DNA of 64,000 nucleotides from Rhodospirillaceae bacterium (GTDB taxonomy: Bacteria; Pseudomonadota; Alphaproteobacteria; Rhodospirillales; Rhodospirillaceae), in contig NSIP01000009.1 of assembly GCA_002737725.1 (NCBI GenBank), forward strand, positions 31,755 to 95,754, given 5' to 3'. The notes under the pieces were generated by a model, which had not been told where the DNA came from, did no database searches, and saw only the letters and a program-made list of their open reading frames with translations. Of the stretch, positions 41,993-50,079 are shown piece by piece (positions within the stretch are counted from its first letter, which is position 1; every line of letters starts with the position of its first letter). A program made the translations under genes and the position numbers.

Positions 41993-42763
41993 CTATTCGT
42001 TCGGCATCGCGGCATACATTATTTTCCAGGCGCCTGGAATTAATGTTTCATCATTCTTAAGTGCAAATGCTTTGCCCCGCGCCGCCGGATTGGTGAGGGC
42101 ATCGACAACAACCAGCCCAATATCGCCACTTGTTGTTGTCGAGATTTCATAATCTTTGCAGGCGAGCAAGCGTATGCCGATCTTTCCGCCGGGTTCATAT
42201 TTCAAACGCCCTGGCGCGATAATGGTGTGCGATTGACCACTGGCGCGTAAATACGCTTCAGCCTTGGTTTTGAAATAACGGACATAGCCCGAGACGGGGT
42301 TCTGACTTTGATCGACTTGCGGCCCGGACGTGGCTGATGAAATCAGCACAAAGTGCTTCACGCCAGCAGCTTTGGCCGCGTCGATCAAATTGCGGTTACC
42401 TGCGAAGTCGATGAACTCAGGGCTTAAGGGCCCCGTGCGCTCATCCCCATTGATTGTTGAGATCACATGGTCGACCCCTGCTGCCGCTGTGGCCAGCGAT
42501 GCGGGGTCTCGTACGTCGCCTGCAACCCATTCATAGATATTCCCGAATTCACGCCTCGCTTTCTCAACACTTCGTGTCATGCCGCGCACTGTGTACCCGG
42601 CTTCTTTCACTTTGGTCGCAATGTCTCGGCCTATCACTCCGGTTGCACCGGCAATCAGCACAGTGCCGCTTTGGGGCTTAGGGTTTGGCGCGCGGGCGCA
42701 TGATATTAGCGTCGGTGTAAGGCCGAGGCTCCAGAGCAGGGCGAGAGTCTCACGTCTCTGCAT
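41993..42763 (-). CDS. NmrA-like NAD(P)-binding protein with lipoprotein-type signal
   Basis: A 256-residue atypical SDR. The leader [20 protein letters not shown] ends in a lipobox-like LISC, with twin arginines at the start, suggesting a Tat-exported lipoprotein. The Rossmann motif is [20 protein letters not shown]; the core continues [51 protein letters not shown] and [18 protein letters not shown]. The usual SDR Y-x3-K is absent, as in NmrA/SDR_a5 proteins. The start at 42763 lies 2 bp after the stop of the next paralogue, so the two form an operon. Confidence 0.85.
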   Translation of the reverse strand: MQRRETLALLWSLGLTPTLISCARAPNPKPQSGTVLIAGATGVIGRDIATKVKEAGYTVRGMTRSVEKARREFGNIYEWVAGDVRDPASLATAAAGVDHVISTINGDERTGPLSPEFIDFAGNRNLIDAAKAAGVKHFVLISSATSGPQVDQSQNPVSGYVRYFKTKAEAYLRASGQSHTIIAPGRLKYEPGGKIGIRLLACKDYEISTTTSGDIGLVVVDALTNPAARGKAFALKNDETLIPGAWKIMYAAMPNE

Positions 42764-42765
42764 GG

Positions 42766-43545
42766 TTATGGCCAATTCGTATCTGTCGTCGCGAATTCTT
42801 TTCGCCATGCACCGACAGGGCGTTGGACGTCATTCATAATAGCGAATGCCTTGTTTCGCGCAGTTGGGCCTTTCAGCGCTGATGAGACCACGGCAGCAAT
42901 ATCGGGGATCACAATTACCACCATTTCATCGGTCGATTTTGTTGTGGCATCGTATTCAATGCGCGAAAAAAACCGAACTCCCATTTGCCCTCCTGGTTTT
43001 TCAACAAGACCAGCCGCGCCTAAAATCGTGTAAGGAACGCCACTGGCTTTCAGGTATTCCTCGCCTTTGGTTTTGAAGTAGCGGTTATATCCGCCATTGG
43101 CGCGCGTGCTGTGGTCAATATGCGGGCCGGTACGCCCCGAGGCGATCAGCACGAACTGCTTTGCGCCGATTTCTTTAGCCACGTCTGCTAAGTTACGCGT
43201 CCCAGAAAAGTCGATGAACTCCGACGCATTGGGCCCGGTAATTTGCGTGGCGCCGATAGCTGAGACGACATAGGCCGCCCCCGCCATCCCGCGCCGAAGT
43301 GAGTCGATGTCGCGCACATCACCCTGTACCCATCGCACACCGGGGGTTTGTCCTTTTGCTTTGGATTGGTCACGTGCCATTGCGATGACGTCGTAACCAT
43401 CAGCGGCGAGGCCCTTGACGATGCCCGACCCTGTTCGCCCCGTCGCCCCAGCCACAAAGACCACATCTTTTGCTGATGCTTCATATTTACTGAGGCACAG
43501 GAAAGTCGCAGCAACAGTAAAAAAGGTTGTTACGATTTTGCGCAC
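42766..43545 (-). CDS. NmrA-like NAD(P)-binding protein with Sec signal
   Basis: A 259-residue atypical SDR. A GTG start at 43545, preceded by GGGGGAAA, gives MRKIVTTFFTVAATFLCLSK and a cleavage region EASAKD; the longer frame to 43683 would run into the upstream gene. The core has VVFVAGATGRTGSGIVKGLA, YDVIAMARDQSKAKG, VVSAIGATQITGPNASEFID, IGAKQFVLIASGRTGPHID and GVPYTILGAAGLVEKPGG. It lies between a terminator (43562-43593) and the following lipoprotein-type paralogue. Function unknown; export of a dinucleotide-binding fold is unusual. Confidence 0.85.
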   Translation of the reverse strand: MRKIVTTFFTVAATFLCLSKYEASAKDVVFVAGATGRTGSGIVKGLAADGYDVIAMARDQSKAKGQTPGVRWVQGDVRDIDSLRRGMAGAAYVVSAIGATQITGPNASEFIDFSGTRNLADVAKEIGAKQFVLIASGRTGPHIDHSTRANGGYNRYFKTKGEEYLKASGVPYTILGAAGLVEKPGGQMGVRFFSRIEYDATTKSTDEMVVIVIPDIAAVVSSALKGPTARNKAFAIMNDVQRPVGAWRKEFATTDTNWP

Positions 43546-43561
43546 GTTTCCCCCAAAACAA

Positions 43562-43593
43562 AACCGGCGCTGCAGTCTCTCGCAGCGCCGGTT
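43562..43593 (-). terminator. Rho-independent terminator between NmrA-like genes
   Basis: AACCGGCGCTGC/GCAGCGCCGGTT, a perfect 12-bp stem with an 8-base loop. On the minus strand TTTTGTTTT follows, so it ends the gene at 43622-44368. Confidence 0.92.
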
Positions 43594-43621
43594 GAAAAGC
43601 CAGATCGGCTTGATAGAAAGT

Positions 43622-44368
43622 TTAGTCTTTCTTGATCGCAGCCCAGCCGCCCTTCCAAGCTGCAGGCGCGGCTTTGTCATCACTGATAATTGCGATGGTC
43701 TTGCCTTTGGCGCCCCTGTTGGTCAGGGCATCAGCCATGATCAAGCCCGTATCTGAACGGCAGATGCGGCCCTGAAGGGGTTCGTTACCCGCAGCAATCT
43801 TCAGCCCAACTTTGCCCGGATCGCAATCGGTCAGGCCACCTGGGCGGACGATGGTGTAAGATAGGCCGCTTTGGCGCAGATGGTCTTCACCTTTGCCTTT
43901 CCACAACAAGACCATCCCGAACACTTTATTCAGCATGGTTTCGGGTTTCGGGTCGCCCGCGCCAATTGAGGACATCAAGACGAAGTGTCTGATTCCGGCT
44001 GCTTTGGCCGCATCGACCAAACTCACCACACCCTTGAAATCGACATTTTCTGGATTATTCGGCGGTGCTGGCGAGGTCGCGCCAATGGTTGAGATGACAA
44101 AAGTTGCCCCCTTTAACGCGGCGGCCAATGTGCTTGCATCGGTGACATCGGCTTGAACGACTTCAACGCCAGCGCCTAAATCGCCCGCCTTTGCTTTGTC
44201 GCGCACCATGGCGCGGACCTTGTAGCCTTGGTCCGCTAAAATCTTGATCAGCGGTTTGCCGCTTTTGCCGCTGGCCCCCGCGACCAGAACAGTTTCACCA
44301 GCTGCATAGGCCGACGCCGTCAATCCCATGGCCGTTGCGAAAGCAATGACCGTTTTCAGTACGCGCAT
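43622..44368 (-). CDS. NmrA-like NAD(P)-binding protein with Sec signal
   Basis: A 248-residue atypical SDR. MRVLKTVIAFATAMGLTASA is a standard Sec leader cleaved at AYA-AG. The core is TVLVAGASGKSGKPLIKILA, VRAMVRDKAKAGDLG, ATFVISTIGATSPAPPNNPE, AAKAAGIRHFVLMSSIGAGD and LSYTIVRPGGLTDCDPGKVG. It has its own terminator and an AGGAGC before the start. Homologues without signals act on NAD(P)H sensing or quinone/cofactor chemistry; an exported version has no obvious precedent known to me. Confidence 0.87.
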   Translation of the reverse strand: MRVLKTVIAFATAMGLTASAYAAGETVLVAGASGKSGKPLIKILADQGYKVRAMVRDKAKAGDLGAGVEVVQADVTDASTLAAALKGATFVISTIGATSPAPPNNPENVDFKGVVSLVDAAKAAGIRHFVLMSSIGAGDPKPETMLNKVFGMVLLWKGKGEDHLRQSGLSYTIVRPGGLTDCDPGKVGLKIAAGNEPLQGRICRSDTGLIMADALTNRGAKGKTIAIISDDKAAPAAWKGGWAAIKKD

Positions 44369-44587
44369 GATTTGCTCCTAAATTGCGAGATGCCAGCCGC
44401 GCTAGGCGAGCGGCTTTGTCCATCACAAGACCGATAACTATACAACCTTAGCCCATGGCTACCAGGAAAGGGAATATCGCCAACCAGAGATAGAAGGGGG
44501 GTGTTCACCAATTGTTTTACCCTCGACTCTGTAGGCAAGACCTATGAAAATTCTTGGCAAATCAGGTCTATCATTAGGGAATTAACC

Positions 44588-45415
44588 ATGACCTCGCGAA
44601 TTCTTGCCTGTGCCTATGCGTCATTCACATTGAGCCTGGGGGACGTGGCTTTAGCACAGGAGAGCGATCAGCCACCGCCGCCCCGGGCCGCCCCGCTGAA
44701 ACCTGTTGAGATAGCCGAGGCCCTCGAGCCTCCTCGCGAAGGCGTGATCGTATTCGGTGGCAATCGGGCGACGGGCCTTGAAGTGGTCAAGAACCTGGTG
44801 GCGCGGGGCGAGAAAGTTACCGTGATGGCGCGGCCAACGTCGGATGTTAGTGAACTCAAAGCCCTTGGCGTCAACATTGTTGAAGGCGATGCCATGAACG
44901 CCGAGCAGACCGCAAAAGCTGCTGCTTCGGCTTATTTTTCTGCAGTCGTTTCAACACTTGGCGGTGGAGGGGCTGACTCTACGACGCGCCCTGATTTCAC
45001 CGGCAACAAGAACGCCGTCGATGCGGCGGTCGCTGCCAAGATTCCGCGCTTTGTTTTGGTGACGGTGATTGGGCCGGGAGAAAGCTACCAAGCCACACCG
45101 TATTTTGCGCGCTTTGCGCTGCGCAAAGTTATTCCACTGAAAGAGCAGGCCGAGAATTACTTGATCGCGTCGGGCTTGAAATACACAGTCATCCGTCCAG
45201 GCGACCTTATCAACAAGCCTGCTGAAGGAAAATCAGTCCTCACCGAAGACGCCAGCAAGTTCAGTTGGATGATCCGAGCAGACCTTGGCAAGCTGATGGC
45301 CGATGCCGTGTACGACTCCGCTACGGTCAACAAGGTCTATACGGCATTCGACCCGACCCGCGACTCTTTCCTCGGTACGTTGTTCGAGCGTCTGAGCGAG
45401 AAGCAGGAAGAGTAG
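44588..45415 (+). CDS. NmrA-like NAD(P)-binding protein with signal peptide
   Basis: A 275-residue atypical SDR. The leader MTSRILACAYASFTLSLGDV ends at ALAQES and is followed by a proline-rich linker (DQPPPPRAAPLKPVEIAEAL). The core reads VIVFGGNRATGLEVVKNLVA, KVTVMARPTSDVSELKALGV, AVVSTLGGGGADSTTRPDF and YTVIRPGDLINKPAEG. The decayed gene at 41128-41479 is its closest relative in the window. The start at 44588 is preferred over 44501 because it opens directly at the signal peptide. SugE begins 5 bp after the stop, so both are likely one transcript. Confidence 0.86.
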   Translation: MTSRILACAYASFTLSLGDVALAQESDQPPPPRAAPLKPVEIAEALEPPREGVIVFGGNRATGLEVVKNLVARGEKVTVMARPTSDVSELKALGVNIVEGDAMNAEQTAKAAASAYFSAVVSTLGGGGADSTTRPDFTGNKNAVDAAVAAKIPRFVLVTVIGPGESYQATPYFARFALRKVIPLKEQAENYLIASGLKYTVIRPGDLINKPAEGKSVLTEDASKFSWMIRADLGKLMADAVYDSATVNKVYTAFDPTRDSFLGTLFERLSEKQEE

Positions 45416-45420
45416 GGGCC

Positions 45421-45738
45421 ATGGCTTGGATTATACTGGGGCTTGCGGGCCTCTGCGAGGTCGGGTTTACGACGGCAATGAAATATGCCGATGGCTTCAC
45501 CAAGCTGATGCCCTCGCTTGTCTTCGCGGTGTTGTACATTGCCAGCGCCATTCTCCTGGCCCAAGCGGTAAAAACATTGCCGCTGGGGACAGCTTATGCG
45601 GTCTGGACGGGCATCGGCGCGGTTGGAACTGCGATCATTGGCATTATAATCTTTGGTGACCCTGCCTCACTCGCACGGCTTTTCTTTTTATCTCTGATCG
45701 TCGTGGGGATTGTCGGATTGAAAACCGTATCTGCCTAA
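45421..45738 (+). CDS. sugE: Small multidrug resistance transporter, SugE/Gdx type (guanidinium exporter)
   Basis: A 105-residue inner-membrane exporter with four helices, working as a dual-topology dimer. MAWIILGLAGLCEVGFTTAM contains the essential glutamate E13; TLPLGTAYAVWTGIGAVGTA is the SMR signature helix, with the SugE-style Gly-Thr-Ala-Tyr-Ala-Val-Trp. SugE/Gdx proteins export guanidinium rather than bulky drugs, and the sequence sides with that branch. It follows the NmrA-like gene by 5 bp. No guanidine riboswitch is visible upstream. Confidence 0.93.
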   Translation: MAWIILGLAGLCEVGFTTAMKYADGFTKLMPSLVFAVLYIASAILLAQAVKTLPLGTAYAVWTGIGAVGTAIIGIIIFGDPASLARLFFLSLIVVGIVGLKTVSA

Positions 45739-45742
45739 ACTC

Positions 45743-46927
45743 TTAGTTTAAATTCTCTACAATCGCAGCAATGCCTTGGCCGCCACCGATGCACATGGTG
45801 ATCAGGCCGTACTTTCCGCCGGTGCATTTTAACTCATAGATTGTCTTGACGGTAATAATGGCGCCGGCCGCACCAACAGGATGGCCCAAGGCGATGGCGC
45901 CGCCGTTGGGGTTTGTTTTGTCGGCGGGGAAGCCCAAGTCGCGCGCCACTGCTATAGCCTGCGATGCAAAGGCCTCGTTTGATTCGATTACGCTCATGTC
46001 CGAGACTTTCAATCCCGCGCGTTGCATCACCTTGGTGACTGCGGGGATGGGGCCGATCCCCATTTCGCTGGGCTCGACAGCGGCGTAGGCGTAACTAACC
46101 AGCCGCGCCATGGGCTTCAACCCTTTCGCAGCGGCGATCTTGGCATCGGCCAGCACCAAGGCTGCTGCGCCATCGTTAATGCCCGAGGCATTGCCCGCCG
46201 TCACGGAGCCATCTTTTTTGAACACAGGTTTCAAACCACGCATGCCCTCGGGTGTGGCGTCTTCACGGATGTGCTCGTCGCGGTCGAACAGGATCTTTCC
46301 TTTTTTGCTTTCAATCTCGATCCCTAAAATTTGATCTTTGAATCGCCCCTCAGCGCGGGCTTTTGCAGCGCGCTTGTGACTCTCGACGGCAAAGGCATCT
46401 TGTTCGTCGCGCGTAATTTTCCATTTTGCCGCAACATTTTCCGCCGTCACGCCCATGTGCCCGTGGCCAAAGGGGTCGTGTAAGGCGCCCGTCATCATGT
46501 CGATGATTTTGGTATCACCCATCTTCTGGCCCCAACGACCCGCGGGCATGGTGTAGGGGGCGCGGCTCATGCTTTCTGCGCCCCCCGCCACTGCGATGTC
46601 AGTATCGCTCAGCAAAATCTGCTGTGCGGCCGAGACGATGGCCTGCAAGCCAGAACCGCAAAGCCGATTCACGGTCAGCGCCGGGGTGCTGATCGGCAGG
46701 CCGCCGTTCATGCCAGCGACGCGAGACATATACATGTCTTTGGCTTCGCTATGGATGACGTTGCCAAAGACGCAACTTCCCACATCGTTGGGGTCGATAT
46801 GACCGCGGGCGAGCGCTTCTCTCACGCAAAGCCCCCCCAAGATCGTTGGCGCGAAATCCTTGAGTGAGCCACCGAAGGCTCCAATCGGCGTGCGGACCGC
46901 AGAAATAAAAACGACGTCGCGTGTCAT
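45743..46927 (-). CDS. Acetyl-CoA acetyltransferase / thiolase
   Basis: A 394-residue thiolase that condenses two acetyl-CoA or cleaves 3-oxoacyl-CoA. Active-site elements are the nucleophilic cysteine in VNRLCGSGLQAIVSAAQ, the histidine in GGAIALGHPVGAAGA and the second cysteine in MCIGGGQGIA, with NEAFASQAIAV between. The start overlaps the stop of the NmrA-like gene upstream by 4 bp (ATGA), so it is translationally coupled to it. Family members of this length serve acetoacetyl-CoA and polyhydroxybutyrate metabolism; the exact chain length cannot be read. Confidence 0.95.
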   Translation of the reverse strand: MTRDVVFISAVRTPIGAFGGSLKDFAPTILGGLCVREALARGHIDPNDVGSCVFGNVIHSEAKDMYMSRVAGMNGGLPISTPALTVNRLCGSGLQAIVSAAQQILLSDTDIAVAGGAESMSRAPYTMPAGRWGQKMGDTKIIDMMTGALHDPFGHGHMGVTAENVAAKWKITRDEQDAFAVESHKRAAKARAEGRFKDQILGIEIESKKGKILFDRDEHIREDATPEGMRGLKPVFKKDGSVTAGNASGINDGAAALVLADAKIAAAKGLKPMARLVSYAYAAVEPSEMGIGPIPAVTKVMQRAGLKVSDMSVIESNEAFASQAIAVARDLGFPADKTNPNGGAIALGHPVGAAGAIITVKTIYELKCTGGKYGLITMCIGGGQGIAAIVENLN

Positions 46928-47727
46928 GGTGTTGGCCTTTGGGTTTTGTCGGGTGTCTTATTTAAGCGAATGGTTGCAAGTGTATCGCTGGGCAGGCCGG
47001 ATAGTGATAATATCCAAGCCTCGGCTTTCAGAGTGTCGGAATTGATCGTGGTGATGGTTTTAGAGTTGCAAGCGGGGTTCGTCAGGCATTCAATCATGAC
47101 CGCAGCTACATCGTCGCGTGAGATGACGCCGACTGAATACTGAGAACGTGGACGCAGCAAAATACCTTTTTCGTTGCCAGCATAGTTCCGCAAGCCTCCG
47201 GGTGCGACAATCGTGTAGGGCATGCCGCTGTCACGCAAATAAGCCTCGGCCTTGCCTTTCCATATGCGACCGGCACCGAAGCGCTGAACTTCAGGGTCAC
47301 TCAAGTCACCACTACCAGCCGAGCCCGATGTCATCAGCACAAAATGTTTTACGCCTGCGGCTTTGGCGGCGTCCATCAGGTTGCGATTGCCCAACCAGTC
47401 AATGTTTTCGAAATTGTTCGGGCCGTCCTTTTCACGAGAGCCGATCGCCGACACGGCGTAGTCGACGCCCTTGAAAGCCTCCAAGAGTTGCGCCGGATTG
47501 CGCACGTCACCCGCAATCCATTCGGCCAGTTCGCCATTTTGGCTTTTGGCTTTTTGCGTGTCACGGACGAGGCCACGGACAGCAAATCCTTTTTCAGAGA
47601 GCGCCCGCACGACATATATTCCCGTTTCTCCGGTTGCGCCTGCAACCAAAACGACGGGTTTCTCGGCTGCCCAGGTGATAGGCCCTATCAACAAAGCGCA
47701 AATGAGCGAAAATATGCTTGGTCTCAC
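46924..47727 (-). CDS. NmrA-like NAD(P)-binding protein with Sec signal
   Basis: A 267-residue atypical SDR. MRPSIFSLICALLIGPITWA and then AEKP form a Sec leader. The core is [75 protein letters not shown] and MPYTIVAPGGLRNYAGNEKG. It is most like the proteins at 41993 and 43622. The last codon overlaps the thiolase start, which ties this putatively exported protein to a cytoplasmic acyl-CoA enzyme in one transcript. The signal prediction is from hydrophobicity only. Confidence 0.86.
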   Translation of the reverse strand: MRPSIFSLICALLIGPITWAAEKPVVLVAGATGETGIYVVRALSEKGFAVRGLVRDTQKAKSQNGELAEWIAGDVRNPAQLLEAFKGVDYAVSAIGSREKDGPNNFENIDWLGNRNLMDAAKAAGVKHFVLMTSGSAGSGDLSDPEVQRFGAGRIWKGKAEAYLRDSGMPYTIVAPGGLRNYAGNEKGILLRPRSQYSVGVISRDDVAAVMIECLTNPACNSKTITTINSDTLKAEAWILSLSGLPSDTLATIRLNKTPDKTQRPTP

Positions 47728-47837
47728 GGGCGTTCCTCTCGGACTCTCTCTTCGAAAGGCTGCAAGCTAAACAACGCTGTGGTACCGGTCAAAGCCAGGC
47801 TGGGCTAAGTTAAAGCTTAATACGGACGTGAAAAAAA

Positions 47838-47914
47838 TGGCGGGAGCGACGGGACTCGAACCCGCGACCTTCGGCGTGACAGGCCGACGTTCTAACCAAC
47901 TGAACTACGCCCCC
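47838..47914 (-). tRNA. tRNA-Asp (GTC)
   Basis: The minus strand folds into a full cloverleaf of 77 nt: acceptor GGGGGCG/CGCTCCC (one G-T pair), D-arm with AGTTGGTTAGA, anticodon loop CTGTCAC with anticodon GTC, T-loop TTCGAGT, discriminator G73 and an encoded CCA. No integrase or displaced 3' copy is seen nearby. Confidence 0.97.
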
Positions 47915-48335
47915 GCGGGCGCTTCTAAACCGTCAATATTCCTGGGGTTTACCCCAGATGGCCTAGCAAGAAGGGCGGCGTTGTAACAGGTCTCCCGGGG
48001 GGGTGCAAGCGACCCTCCTGTAGGCGCAATACCTTGAGATGGCTCAATTTCATCAGCTTTTTGGCTATCATCTTGTGCAAAAATTGCGTTGTCGATCCGG
48101 GCTGGTGTTCATATAATTATTTTGACTGTAGGACCGTACGGACTCGCCAGACATCTTTCATAATGCCGATTTGTGGCAAGGAGGATGTATCGAATGAACA
48201 GCCAAGAACGAGGCATACAGGGCAAGCTCAAGTTACTCCTTCATGCTGAGCAAACCGGGCATGTGGCAAACCAGTTCACAGCCATCGCCACAAGTGCCAA
48301 ACTTGGACACGGCAGCACGGGACGGGGAGGTTCCA
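47915..48335. other. Gene-poor region between tRNA-Asp and the flavoprotein gene
   Basis: It contains the palindromic CCGTACGG element at 48131-48147, a strong AAGGAGG at about 48178-48184 and the 5' part of a possible short ORF (48194-48373). A longer frame at 48034-48249 has no ribosome-binding site or protein-like composition. No tRNA or riboswitch is recognised. Confidence 0.5.
48131..48147 (+). repeat. GGACCGTACGGACTCGC element, copy 1
   Basis: The 17-mer GGACCGTACGGACTCGC recurs exactly, on the opposite strand, inside the larger palindrome at 63827-63859. The core CCGTACGG is itself palindromic. Confidence 0.7.
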
Positions 48336-48373
48336 ATGACGGCATCATCAGACGAAAAATTCGGCACATTTAA
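48194..48373 (+). CDS. Possible 59-residue ORF upstream of the flavoprotein
   Basis: ATG 48194 is preceded by AAGGAGG at a workable distance and opens MNSQERGIQGKLKLLLHAEQ; the frame ends at 48373, overlapping the flavoprotein start at 48336 by 38 bp. The composition is weakly protein-like. It may be a leader peptide coupling translation, or chance. No family recognised. Confidence 0.3.
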   Translation: MNSQERGIQGKLKLLLHAEQTGHVANQFTAIATSAKLGHGSTGRGGSNDGIIRRKIRHI

Positions 48374-49880
48374 CATCAGCAAGCGGCATTTTCTTGGCGG
48401 ATTAGCGGGTGCTGCAGCGACCAGCGTCTTGCCGGTTTGGCGCCGCGCAGAAGCTGCAACGATGTACGACATCATCGTCATTGGTGCGGGTACGGCTGGA
48501 ATGCCAACCGCCATCTTTGCCGCCGAACGTGGGGCCAAGGTGTTGGTCATCGACAAAGCGCCCATCACCGGCGGCACGCTTGATCGTTCCACCGGTCAGA
48601 TTGCAGGCTCGGGAACTGTCTTTCAAAAAGCCAAGGGCATCGTTGATAGCGCTGATGCGCATTACGCCGACAACATGCGTATCAATAACGGCACTGCTGA
48701 TCCCGTGCTTACGCGCATGTTTGTTGATCATGCGGGCGACACCATCAATTGGCTCGCGGCGAATGGTTATACGGTGCGTGATGGTCACCCTGTTCTCGGT
48801 GGTGGCCATGAAGATTTCACAACGCCGCGTTATCAGTGGGGCATGGAGGGCGGCAAAACGATTTACAAGGTGATGGAGCCGTTATTCACCGCCGCTGTCA
48901 AAAAAGGAAACGTCACACTCGCACTCAGCACAGGCGCGGTTGATTTGATTCAAGATGGCAAAGGGGCCGTTGTTGGCGTCACATGCGAAGATGACGCGGG
49001 CCGTAAGCAAGATTTCATGGGCCGCAATGTTGTGATCACGGCTGGCGGATGCGGAGCGAACCCCCGCATGTTCCAAGACCTGCATGGAACAGCTTTAACC
49101 ACCCAGATCGCTTACCCCTACAACGTTGGCCAAAGCATCTTGTTGGGCTTAAGTGCGGGCGGCTATGTTCGCGGCGGAGATTTGTATAATCCATTGTTCG
49201 GCACGGTGTTAGCGGACGACAACTTCCCCAGCGAGCAAGCCTCTGGCTTCATGAGCAATCCTGAACGCCGTCCGCCCTGGGAGATTTACGTTAATTCGCA
49301 CGGCGAGCGCTTCATGCGCGAGGATGATCCCAGTGTCGACCGGCGCGAACATGCACTCGCGCGCCAGCCTGGTATGCGCATGTGGGTGGTGTTTGATCAA
49401 GAAATGCTCAGCAAAGCGCCTACATCGTTCATGCCGAGATGGAAGAAAGAAAAATTCATGGATGCCTTTGGATCGCATCCGATGTTTGCGAAAGCCGATA
49501 GTCTCCATGCGCTCGGCGTGAAGGCAGGCGTAGACCCCCAAGGGCTCGCAGCCAGTGTTGCCAGCTTCAACGCCGCGATTGCATCGGGTACCACCGATCC
49601 CAAAGGCCGTGCCCATCGACCCGTGCCCTTAGCAAAAGGACCTTTCTATGCAGTTCGCATGACGGGTTGGACGGTAATCACGTTTGCAGGACTGGCGGTT
49701 GATGGCACGCTACGTGTGATCCGCTCAGATGGCTCACCCATTCCCAATCTTTTCGCGGCAGGTGAAGCCATTGGCGGCGGTGCAACCTCGGGCAACGCAT
49801 ACACCAACGGTGCAATGGTGACGCCCGCGCTCACATTCGGGCGTTTGCTTGGTCAGAAGATGTTGAAGTGGAAAGCCTGA
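48336..49880 (+). CDS. Exported FAD-binding oxidoreductase (fumarate reductase / 3-ketosteroid dehydrogenase type)
   Basis: A 514-residue flavoprotein. The leader contains NISKRHFLGGLAGAAATSVL, a Tat-like KR motif, ending near RRAEAAT. The FAD domain starts DIIVIGAGTAGMPTAIFAAE and closes with NLFAAGEAIGGGATSGNAYT. The middle holds the capping domain with GERFMREDDPSVDRREHALA. This matches the FAD_binding_2 family, whose members reduce fumarate-like acids or dehydrogenate ketosteroids; none can be chosen here. ATG 48336 follows GGGGAGG, so the longer upstream frame is rejected. Confidence 0.9.
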   Translation: MTASSDEKFGTFNISKRHFLGGLAGAAATSVLPVWRRAEAATMYDIIVIGAGTAGMPTAIFAAERGAKVLVIDKAPITGGTLDRSTGQIAGSGTVFQKAKGIVDSADAHYADNMRINNGTADPVLTRMFVDHAGDTINWLAANGYTVRDGHPVLGGGHEDFTTPRYQWGMEGGKTIYKVMEPLFTAAVKKGNVTLALSTGAVDLIQDGKGAVVGVTCEDDAGRKQDFMGRNVVITAGGCGANPRMFQDLHGTALTTQIAYPYNVGQSILLGLSAGGYVRGGDLYNPLFGTVLADDNFPSEQASGFMSNPERRPPWEIYVNSHGERFMREDDPSVDRREHALARQPGMRMWVVFDQEMLSKAPTSFMPRWKKEKFMDAFGSHPMFAKADSLHALGVKAGVDPQGLAASVASFNAAIASGTTDPKGRAHRPVPLAKGPFYAVRMTGWTVITFAGLAVDGTLRVIRSDGSPIPNLFAAGEAIGGGATSGNAYTNGAMVTPALTFGRLLGQKMLKWKA

Positions 49881-49935
49881 ACCTGATCCGCGTTCATGCC
49901 GGTCGCCGCGCTATGGTGAAGAAAAATAATCGTCA

Positions 49936-50073
49936 GACCCTCTCCCGCGTGCGGGAGAGCGCGGGGTGAGGGGGTTACGGAACCCACGATATGTCACAAT
50001 GCAGGTGATGATGTCGCGCCAATAAGACCCCTCATTCTAGCTTTCTCCCTTCCCTTCGGGCGGGAGAAGGAAA
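49936..50073. repeat. REP-like palindromes downstream of metH
   Basis: Two units: CCTCTCCCGC gt GCGGGAGAG near 49940-49959, then GGGTGAGGGGGTT to about 49976; and 50041-50072 (CTTTCTCCCTTCCC/ gggcgggagaagg). They belong to the same family as 2410 and 15057 and lie between convergent genes. Confidence 0.72.
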
Positions 50074-50079
50074 AACCGA

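Noticed and set aside
47838..47914. tRNA-Asp as an integration site of a genomic island
   Set aside because: No integrase and no repeated tRNA 3' end were found on either side within the window.
48034..48249. 71-residue ORF in the gap after tRNA-Asp
   Set aside because: No ribosome-binding site, unusual composition, and it crosses the CCGTACGG repeat.
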